A program made the translations under genes and the position numbers. This document shows positions 56,392 through 64,000 of a stretch of DNA of 64,000 bases, in pieces. The stretch covers positions 18,993,674 to 19,057,673 of the forward strand of contig OX393579.1 in NCBI GenBank assembly GCA_947652605.1. Direction: 5' to 3'. This DNA is from Elmis aenea. Its lineage: Eukaryota; Arthropoda; Insecta; Coleoptera; Elmidae. Below the pieces are notes generated by a model. That model had not been told where the DNA came from. It saw only the letters and a program-made list of their open reading frames with translations, and did no database searches. Numbering within the stretch: position 1 is the first letter of the stretch; every line of letters starts with the position of its first letter.

Positions 56392-56955
56392 GTGCTTTTG
56401 AATACTCTCCAAGCTCTCCAGATCTCGAGGAAGTAATTTTGAGTGCCCTCCAAGTTATTTAGATCCTGAGGGAAAACTTTTAAATACCTTGCAAGCTCTT
56501 CCCATCTTGGGGAAGTGCTTTTTGAATACATTCAAAGTTTTCCAGGTCTCCTGGAAGTACTTTTTAATTCCGTCTAAGTACTCCAGATCCAAGGGAAGTA
56601 CTTTTAAACTATCTCTAAGTCCTCTAGATCTTAAAGGAGTACATTTGAACAACCTCCAAATTCTCCAGATCTTAAGGGACTGCTTTCAAATATCCTTCAA
56701 GTTTTCCAGATCCCCAGGAAATATTATACTTCTAACTCTCTTTGAGTTCTCCAGATCTCAAGAGAATGCTTTTAAATACCTTTAAAATTTTCTAGGTTTC
56801 CTGATGGGAGTACTTTTGAAATCTCTTCAAGTTCTCCAGATTTCGAGGAAGTCCTTTGAATGCTCTTGTAGTTTAGCAGATACCGAGAAAATACTTTTAA
56901 TTTCTCCAGGTCTAGAGGGATTTCTTTTGAATTCCCTCCAACTTCTCCAGATTTC
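56392..56955. repeat. Degenerate 41-bp minisatellite, about 13 units
   Basis: Aligning on the GATCT/GATCC anchor gives successive spacings of 41, 41, 42, 41, 41, 41, 41, 45, 41, 44, 40, 30 and 41 bases. Consensus features are TTCTCCAGATCTCGAGGAAG, TACTTTTGAATAC and CCTCCAAG. Divergence between units is high, so the array is old. Open frames across it on both strands follow from its composition, not from coding. Confidence 0.9.
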
Positions 56956-57852
56956 ACCCCTTTGGATGTTTGCACAAAGATTCTTGAAAAAAAACTGTTT
57001 ATAGTTGCAAAATACAAACATTGAAAAAATGTTGTTAGAGAAACTGCTTATTTATGATGATTTTGGGCATATGAAGGTATAAACTAAATTTATGTATTGT
57101 GGAAAAAAATATCTTTCTCTTTACTTTTAAATAAAAAACTGAAGATTACATTAATTATTGTAAACGTCGTTAAAATATATTAGTTGCGGGATGGTATCAT
57201 TAATCACATGTTTAAACAAAAACTCGTTTACTCAACAAAAATGTATCATACTTTTTTTGTTTTTTTAAGTGCTGAAAACGAAAACAAAGTAGAATTATGG
57301 GGCAACTTTTTCCGTAAATTTTGGATAGACCTCATAAAATAATAACTTAAAACAGCATTTCGCAAACATTTTAAGTTGTTTTTTTAAGCAATTATTTTTG
57401 AAGATTTATACTTTAATTTCGGTTGAGTTTTTTTTTATATGCTGTAATTATTAATTACAAAGATTTTAATTTGAAAATTTCAAGCACCCTTTTACTTTTT
57501 ATTTCATTTATAGGTTATATTAATGATATATTTTCTATTACTTCAACGTAAGAGACTTTCAACATTTTATAACGCGATTAAATTGTTTTACATTAAATTT
57601 ATATATTTTTTTGTTTCTAAACATTAAATTTGTATATGATTGCTCACTAAGCTTATTCTTACATTGCTTAAAAGCAATGAATTAATTTTCATTAACGAAA
57701 AACGTCTAGAGTCACCTTAATGTGCTATAAATGCAATTACTTTCATGTTATTACCGCATTTGAAACGGAAATCATATATCAAACAAGGTGAAATAATTAC
57801 TTACGTCGATTAATTTTACCAGGTATCATCTTGATAATTATTTGATTCAAAT
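56956..57852. other. No feature recognised
   Basis: AT-rich sequence. Confidence 0.5.
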
Positions 57853-57905
57853 CAGGGGTGCTCAACCTCTTGGGAGTCGCAAGCCAATTTAAACATTTGG
57901 CCAAA
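57853..57905. mobile_element. hAT-like left terminus
   Basis: CAGGGGTGCTCAACCTCTTG and GGAGTCGCAAGCC resemble the widespread hAT start CAGTGGTTCTCAACC. No right end located. Confidence 0.5.
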
Positions 57906-59955
57906 TACCTCATAGATCGCTTTAGCGATTAAATACGAATGGAACAACTGAGGAACGATTTCTTGTGTATAAAAATACATAAAACCAATCGTAGTGTTGT
58001 TCCATGCACTTTACTGCTTTACTGTCTGGATTGTAACTCTCTTAATTTTTCGACTTAAAATATTTCCTTTGATAGAGTGTTTCTGAATTCGACTTCACGT
58101 AAACCTAGGAATTGTTTAACAGAGCGGAACCAACTGCAATTATTATTAGCAAATTTTATTACAGTACAATAGCAATAAACGTAATAAAAGAAGTATACCT
58201 TAAAAGGTCCAAAGACTTAAAGTACCTTTTTGTTAAACATTAGAACTAGAAAGTATACGAAAACGTAAGAGCGTCATCTATACGCGCTCGTTTAATAGCT
58301 GAGCTCTCTTGCTTAACCGATAGATGGCGCAGAAGTTATTACATCTATTTTGGGCTATTATACAAATATTTTTTGGAAGCTTCGAGTTTCTGAGCCCAAT
58401 CAAGCGTACGGCAGGCTATAAGTAATCCGCGAGGCATAGTTTGAGTTTGGGCATTCATGATTTATAATATTTATATGGTCTCATAGTGTATTTGAGTAAA
58501 GGAGCTGAAACGCCTTATTGAGCCAGTAGTAATTGCAGTTAAACCCCATTACTTATGATACGTTATTTCTCATTTTGCAAATAAGAAGTTGTGCAATTAC
58601 AAAGTTAGGCAAAAAGTATTTTATATAATTAATTTTAAGTCTAAAAATTGCATCATTTTTTAATTAATTAGTAAATTAGATATCTGAGATGAGAAGTGAC
58701 ACGGAGACTGTGAAACAACGACATAAATAACGGCTACAAACCTGAATGAAATCTGGTTTTGGTACTCCCACGAGTCACCTCTTGGCTAGTAGGACGACAC
58801 GCGTTCAGCGATGGTACGACGGCGCCACACTTCATATCATCAAGCAACAGATGTCCGCAAAAAATAAAAAACCAACCACCATAAGGCACGACAAAAAAGA
58901 ATCGCGCAACAAAAGAATGCGTGTGGACCTTGTCCAGCACTGCACTAACATAACTCGCATGTTATTAACATTCTTGCATTAAACAGATAGGGATACAAGA
59001 AAAAAATTAAAAAGACTCGCTCAACACCAACAATTAATTACTTCTGCGTTTTAAAACTAACTTAATCTACGTGCTAAAAAAAATGAAAAGTAAAGAATAT
59101 TGAAAAAAAAATTACATATACGTCAAATTCTTACCTTTCAACTTTCAACGCTCCTGTTAAATGTGGCATTGCGCAAATCTATTATTTTGCCACTAACGCT
59201 AAAATCGGCTGGTGGCGTCCAGTAAATATTCGACCAATTTAAATATTTTAAGCCAAGTAAATCTTTTGCTTAACCAGTCGTATCCGTACAATTTAGATAA
59301 TAACATTCTGACTGGTTTTTTTCCAAGTTTAAATAACTTCGACCACTGTAATAGTACACATTACATTTTTTTTTAATTGTCCTCAAAAATGTTCCTTACT
59401 TGATAGTCCTTTTTGAGTAACAATTCTGATAGATAATTACATTAAAAGCAAAGGCCATTTAATTAGCAGCAGTTGGAGTGTTTTAGGGCTTGCTTATTAA
59501 CAGTGGGTGGTAACGCACTTAATTGATAGAGCTAAGCCAAAAGCTAAGTAAAGATGTAGTGTATGTGTATTAATTTAAAATTTGTTATAAATTACGTTAT
59601 CTTTTAGTATAACGTACAAAAACCTAAAACTGAAAAATATTTTTACAATTGACATACTAATGTCCGAATCTTTGCAAACCCATAAATATAATAAGTAAAA
59701 TTGGGCTGTTCTGATACTTCTCCAGAATACTTTTATACATATTTTATTAAAGTAAGAGTTTTTTATGAATTTGATGCTACCTTAAGGGTATTGAGTATAT
59801 TCAATATTCATATTAAACGTAAAATGAAATCAATCATATCTTATGCTTATGGTCAGCACAAAAATTATTCAGTTAAATTTACGAATTAGTAAAATAAAAG
59901 ATAAAATTTTCAATTTTAGACATTTTGTTTTCAGTTTAATTTTTATTTCCTGTGA
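57906..59955. other. No gene recognised
   Basis: Mostly AT-rich. 58760-58930 is GC-richer (CACGAGTCACCTCTTGGC; CGACGGCGCCACAC) and unique here; short frames on both strands carry no known motif. A TAGATGGCGC motif lies at 58321. Confidence 0.4.
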
Positions 59956-59983
59956 CACCCTGTATTGTCAAGTATACAGGGTG
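59956..59983. mobile_element. Two CAGGGTG-type termini back to back
   Basis: TGTGACACCCTG ends at 59962 followed by TA; 12 bases later TA precedes CAGGGTGACAATTATC at 59977. They face away from each other, as when two elements insert side by side. Confidence 0.6.
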
Positions 59984-60599
59984 ACAATTATCTGCATGTG
60001 AGCCTTGGATAACTTTGTTATTATTAGAGCTACATAGTCGGTTAAATTAGCAAAGTTGAGCAGAGTAATTTCAAGACAAATTTAATGCCATTTTGACATT
60101 TGACCTGCATCTATAACTTTTTTAATTATTTAGGAAAAAAAACAGAATAGACGATTCTTTTTAATGTAAAATAATTCCATAGTCACTAGCCACCTATATT
60201 AAAATCAAAATGTGAAATGATTCCTGTAGATATTTTTACGTAGAATAAAAAAAAAATATTTAAAAAGTCATGGCACACTTTAATTTTGAGATATAAACCA
60301 AACTTGACTTTTTTTTACAACCATAGTTAGTTATGAGTTCATTAAAAACAGAATTTTTTTCTTGTTTCATTTATTGGATAGGTTGTTAGGTTTATCTTTA
60401 AAAATTAGCAAGTTATAGCGATATTAATATATTTATTAAATTTAATCGGTGACCATTTAAAAAAAAAGAACACAAATAAACTAGCTGTACTTAATTAAAC
60501 ACAAAAAATTAAAAACTTAAATAACTTGAGACTTTTTTACAATTCATTATGATTTATCGTTGTTCACCAACTATTACTATTAAATCTAAATTATAACAT
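59984..60599. other. No further feature recognised
   Basis: AT-rich body downstream of the 59977 terminus, no coding motif. Confidence 0.4.
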
Positions 60600-60742
60600 A
60601 TATTGAAGGTGTAGCCATCTCTCCAAGGGTAATACAAATTTGAGATCTGCACCTTGTAGATAATAATATTTTTTAGGCACATTTATTTTTAATACAATCT
60701 TGGTTTCCGGGTTTGGAACCGCGTCTTCTATATTTAGAAGTA

Positions 60743-60782
60743 GTTGACGTTTCGACCATTGTGTCTTGGTCTTTTTCAAAAC
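60743..60782 (-). ncRNA. Degenerate hammerhead-like motif, left arm
   Basis: Mirror copy of the right-arm motif: UUGAAAA core, stem II GACC/GGUC, GAAAC, GUC. Confidence 0.35.
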
Positions 60783-60789
60783 GACTGTC

Positions 60790-60829
60790 GTTTTGAAAAA
60801 GACCAAGACACAATGGTCGAAACGTCAAC
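60790..60829 (+). ncRNA. Degenerate hammerhead-like motif, right arm
   Basis: GUU (60790-60792), UUGAAAA (60793-60799), stem II GACC (60801-60804) / GGUC (60815-60818), GAAAC (60819-60823), GUC (60824-60826), AAC (60827-60829). Stems I and II pair perfectly; the core has two deviations from CUGANGA. Confidence 0.4.
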
Positions 60830-61112
60830 TACTTCTAAATATAGAAGACGCGGTTCCAAACCCGGAAACCAAGATTGTATTATGGATAACGGCCGCGAAA
60901 GCCTCAAGAATAAAATACATTTATTTTTATTTGATGAACCGCCTTTAAAACAACTAATCTTAATTCAGCAATTGTATTTAACTGTTTTTTTTTAAGATTG
61001 GCTGTTTTAAGAACATTTTATCAAACAAAACGTAATACGCTTTGGAACACATTATTATTTACAAGAAGCAGATCTTAAGTTTGTATTGCTCAGAGAGAGG
61101 GCTACACCTTTC

Positions 61113-62522
61113 ACACAGCTGATACTATACAAAACATACTGTAAAACGGGGTAAGAATTTTAAACGTTTCGGAATTTTTGTTGTTGTAGCACCAATAGGG
61201 TAAGAAAATTAATACAGAATGGTAGCTCTATATCTGCTCTTTTAATTCCTGTGCTTAAATAACTTACATCTTTAAAACGGAGGGGATTTTTTTTTTTTTT
61301 TTGAGAGGACAGTTTAAAAAACTGATTTACACCTGGTATTTAACCTATTTCGTGCAATTTTTCAAAAATAAAAATTGATTTTCAACGGTAAGTTTTGAGT
61401 TTCCGTGCCCAAAAAAGTTGGTACTCTTCTTTATTCACGATCTTCTTTCGGAAAATCTTAGTCCCATCAACCGACTTTTGTATCACCAAGTGAGGTTCCC
61501 TTGTGAGATTTGCCTGTTTTTATTTCTTTTTTTGTATACACCATGATTTAACGATAAACGAAATATAACACACAGCTGCTTGATCGTTTCGTTCACAAAA
61601 ATTAAATCGGAAATCCGTGTCATTCCTACCTTAGTAAGCAAATTCTATCGACTAATTTGTATTTAAATGTTTATTTTATATTGACGCAAATACATGACTA
61701 AAAAATGTTCCGTGACTAATATTAATTTGTCTGAGCACGTGTCAATCCATATCCGGTTTTTTTTTTCGGAAAACTCCTTTAACTAAAAACAGTATGGTCT
61801 ATGCTCGATGGTATAAACATTTTATAATATGTACTTCATTAGCTACCAAATAACTCATTTATGTTAATCAAGAATTAAACCATCAGCTGCAAACCAATTA
61901 ATTTTTTTAAAGTAAAAGAATGAGCGATTTCACAACTATGCGTGTGCTTTACATTAAAACATTCCATTTATGCTAAAAACCTTATTAACTTGTCGTCACT
62001 TCAGTTCTAAGCAACCCTTGGAGACTAAACTAATATTAATCAGACGACGTGTTGTCAACAGTAGTAATTATTTAATATTCTTTAAACAATTTGAGTAAGA
62101 TGATAATTCGAGTGGAATTCACTTTTTACTACTCTCACTAACAGAAAAGTATAAACATCCGCTATTTAGTAAAACGAAAACGTAGTCATACACTTCAGTT
62201 GAGCGTTCAGCAATATTACAAGTTTATTCAACGAGAAAGTTCAATTATGCAGTTAATGTTAAAAATACACCAAAAGCAAAATTAGCACAGGTGTAATTTC
62301 CAACAGGGTCCTTCCATATATCTTAAGATCACGAAAATATTCGCCATCGTACCAGAATTTCTTTCTAGATTTCTTAAAATGCAGTTTCTACTAAAAGATT
62401 ACAATGGTCATAAGATAATTGTTTGAATTATCTAATTGATTTGTTTTTAAAACATTGTGTACAAAAAGTACGTAACGAGTCATATCTCGTCTTGTGACAA
62501 CTTTACAAAAAAAAGTTTGGAA
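61113..62522. other. No feature recognised
   Basis: About 1.4 kb of AT-rich sequence with no motif. Confidence 0.5.
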
Positions 62523-62693
62523 TAAAGCGGGGTTTACATTAGTCATGTGAGTGGATCAACTCACATGAATTCATGTGACTTGAAGGCCAATTGACCGTCT
62601 AAACCTTGTAATTCATGTCAGTGGATCATTTCAATGGAATCATTTCTCAGTTGAAACATGTTTAACTTTTGCATTCATTTCAATTGTTTCAAA

Positions 62694-62840
62694 ATGGCGA
62701 ACAGCCGATGGTCAGAGGACAAATCTATTAAGTTTCTGACTGTGTATGAAAATTACGAGTGTCTGTGGAATTCAAAAAGCAATGATTATAAAAATAAAGA
62801 ATTAAGAGCAAGCGCTATACAAAGGGTAGTGGGTGATATG
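62694..62840 (+). CDS. MADF-domain protein exon (Harbinger accessory protein)
   Basis: From the ATG at 62694: MANSRWSEDKSIKFLTVYEN, YECLWNSKSNDYKNKELRAS, AIQRVVGDM. This is the first two-thirds of a MADF domain (FL..Y..Y.CLWN......YKN...R..A). In autonomous Harbinger elements this second protein binds DNA and helps nuclear import of the transposase. The frame runs on to 62885, but from about 62845 it is the antisense of the transposase exon, so the domain is cut. An upstream in-frame ATG (62658) adds residues without similarity. Confidence 0.82.
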
Positions 62841-62856
62841 CGGGAATTGGGTATTG

Positions 62857-63147
62857 AACTCTATAAAGGTATTCCAAGCTTTTAAAAGAATCCCCCGATG
62901 CTAAATAACGCATAGTTATTTCGAGTTTTACCTGGGCTGAAATAGCCTCACGCATTAATGTGTCTTTTTGCGTAATCTTAGGGGAAACTTTTGTTAATAG
63001 ATTATTAAATTGAATTGGGTTCATTCTAAGTTAATTTTTGTAATTTATCGTATCTTCTGATTACAATTCGCACAACAGATTTCTAGAGGCACCTTGGGCT
63101 TCTCTACGATGAATCCATTGTTTCACCCATACCCTCTTTTCCGGTCC
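62857..63147 (-). pseudogene. PIF/Harbinger transposase N-terminal exon
   Basis: On the minus strand one frame reads GPEKRVWVKQWIHRREAQGA, SRNLLCEL, stop, SEDTINYKN, stop, LRMNPIQFNNLLTKVSPKIT, QKDTLMREAISAQVKLEITM, RYLASGDSFKSLEYLYRV. This is the N-terminal signature of Harbinger transposases (the W..NW...R...G....L..EL..ED...Y.NFLRM segment, then MREAI and LRYLA.GDS..SL.YLFRV). Two in-frame stops and the loss of the whole DDE domain rule out function. The region from M at 63024 is free of stops. Confidence 0.88.
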
Positions 63148-63354
63148 TTTTTCTTAGGCAATTTCTTTATTAATTTACTAGCTACAATTGTTACAGATTT
63201 AAGAAATGCTTTGTGTACTTCCACTTTCGCCATCTTGAATCATCTAATACAATGCAATTCAAATGAAGCGTGTAAACATGCAATAATTGCTTTCATGTCA
63301 CATGAATTCATGTGAGTTGATCCACTCACATGACTAATGTAAATCCCGCTTTAA

Positions 63355-63816
63355 AGTACTTTTGTTGTTTTGTTTTTGCGCACCGATACGTCACTGTTAG
63401 GTGCCAAATTAAATTTTCATTCAAAAATGTAATAAACAGGTGTTTTTAACCTCAAATCAATAGTTTTTGAGTTATTTAGGTTTTTACGGAAATATTGACA
63501 GAAATAGGACTAAAAATATTAATATTTCACAACTTAGCAATGTTAGAACGAATTCCTTTGATACCTTAGTTGACAATAGTGTTATAATAGTTGTTGACAA
63601 TGACGGACTGGGAACAAAAATCGGCCCGGGCATTTAGATTATAGAGGCCCACAGCCAGGGTTGGTCAAAATTTAATTTTTATTTAAAAAATCAATAATCA
63701 ATTGATTTAAATTTAAAAAATTAAGAACTTTTGATGTTTTTGATTTTTTTAAAAGAAACTTGACTATTATTTTTCACAACTAATTTATTAATTTTTCACG
63801 TTACATATATTCTTTA
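63355..63816. mobile_element. hAT-like terminal fragments, otherwise featureless
   Basis: GACGGACTGGGAACAAAAAT followed by CGGCCCGGGCATTTAG (63602-63636) and CAGGGTTGGTCAAAATTTAA (63656) are typical openings of two different hAT-like repeats. Neither has a visible second end before the window edge. Confidence 0.45.
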
Positions 63817-64000
63817 TACAGCGTCATTCAAAAAGTATGCAACAAATGGAATAATTTTTTATCATGAATTTTATTGTAAATTTTTAGTTCTTGATAAAAG
63901 TTGGTGCATTACCTCAAACTAATTTAAAGATTAAAAAATTAAAAAAAAAAAAATTCATACAGCACTAGATTTTAGCGATTTCAGAAATATTCATAACAGT
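63817..64000 (+). mobile_element. M1 (CAGCGTCATTC) element, cut by window edge
   Basis: TA, then CAGCGTCATTCAAAAAGTAT at 63819, continuing like 34723 onward (TTGATAAAAGTTGGTGCAT, CACTAGATTTTAGCGATTT). Supports M1 as a dispersed family with TA targets. Confidence 0.85.

Larger units (their letters stand above)
60679..60929. mobile_element. Penelope-like inverted dimer, second copy, 13-bp TSD
   Basis: 225-bp insertion (60692-60916) of two inverse units between exact copies of ACATTTATTTTTA (60679-60691 and 60917-60929). The left arm is truncated; the right arm is longer and ends GGCCGCGAAAGCCTCAAGAA. The unit matches the 5391 copy, but the longer arm is on the other side. The 13-bp TSD length is the same at both sites. 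Confidence 0.75.
60603..61112. repeat. Inverted repeat flanking the Penelope-like dimer
   Basis: About 60 bases at 60603-60664 (GGTGTAGCCATCTCTCC, CAAATTTGAGATCTGCACC) are inverted at about 61052-61112 (AGCAGATCTTAAGTTTGTAT, GGGCTACACC) with roughly three-quarters identity. The dimer inserted between the arms. The repeat is probably an older fold-back element. Confidence 0.7.
62523..63354. mobile_element. PIF/Harbinger deletion derivative with MADF and transposase exons
   Basis: 62526-63351, TIR of at least 50 bp: AGCGGGGTTTACATTAGTCA on the left, AAGCGGGATTTACATTAGTC on the right when inverted. TAA at 62523-62525 and 63352-63354 fits the Harbinger duplication (one-base uncertainty at the right edge). 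The subterminal region holds nested palindromes (TCATGTGAGTGGATCAACTC, ATGAATTCATGTGAC). Inside, a MADF exon and a transposase exon converge and are joined by a deletion near 62850. Confidence 0.88.

Noticed and set aside
56489..56785. 98-residue Leu-rich ORF suggesting leucine-rich repeats
   Set aside because: The 41-bp period is not a multiple of three, so the frames rotate; the residues are a by-product of the minisatellite.
58734..58982. Overlapping ORFs on both strands near 58.8 kb
   Set aside because: Open in both directions over a short GC-richer patch without any recognisable domain.
54080..59962. A single 5.9-kb element bounded by CAGGGTGTCACA and TGTGACACCCTG
   Set aside because: The ends match only for 12 bases, then diverge. 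The interval contains unrelated complete elements and no transposase; chance pairing of common ends is simpler.

Overview
This window looks like non-coding, transposon-saturated DNA from an insect. It is very AT-rich, every recognisable protein fragment belongs to a transposable element, and the mix (Tc1/mariner-like elements with CAGGGTG ends, hAT, PIF/Harbinger with a MADF partner, piggyBac, pogo, Penelope-like hammerhead units, I-clade and RTE-clade LINEs, a tRNA-derived SINE) is typical of arthropods. A beetle is plausible, but I cannot fix the order. I found no convincing host gene, rRNA or functional tRNA; the window may be intergenic or lie in a large intron.

Layout. 1-3370: 3' part of an I-clade LINE, almost intact. 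3.4-7.4 kb: a hAT non-autonomous element (8-bp TSD) carrying a Penelope-like inverted dimer, then a truncated fold-back element. 8.3-12.1 kb: mariner-like deletion derivative, RTE-clade LINE fragment, SINE, hAT remnant. 14.5-19.7 kb: inverted repeats, a complete 1.17-kb fold-back element and short-period repeat arrays. 21.3-24.2 kb: a hAT element, then a Tc1-like element with another hAT inside it. 25.8-27.6 kb: a hammerhead-like unit and a pogo/Tigger relic. 30.9-34 kb: 14-bp repeat arrays and three mariner-type fragments. 34.3-36.3 kb: a nest of hAT > mariner-like MITE > second MITE copy > piggyBac MITE. 37.3-40.9 kb: a small hAT MITE and a tandem cluster of an unclassified CCAAT-rich repeat split by a 1.2-kb fold-back element. 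43.1-46.8 kb: mariner pseudogene, a CACTA-ended element with a MADF-like ORF, a perfect 149-bp-arm hairpin, a hAT transposase C-terminus and a CAGGGTGT element. 49.7-52.1 kb: another LINE fragment and a mariner-like C-terminus. 53.4-57 kb: CCAAT-rich repeat, a TIR element and a 41-bp minisatellite. 60.6-64 kb: a second Penelope-like inverted dimer, a PIF/Harbinger deletion derivative, and the window-edge copy of the 34.7-kb MITE family.

The elements do not form a pathway. What connects them is history: nested insertions and target-site duplications give a relative chronology. Several repeat classes look under-described: the inverted-dimer hammerhead units with 13-bp TSDs, the 14-16-bp degenerate arrays, the perfect hairpin, and the fold-back family retaining a transposase N-terminus. 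I ran no searches; family names rest on motifs read by eye.
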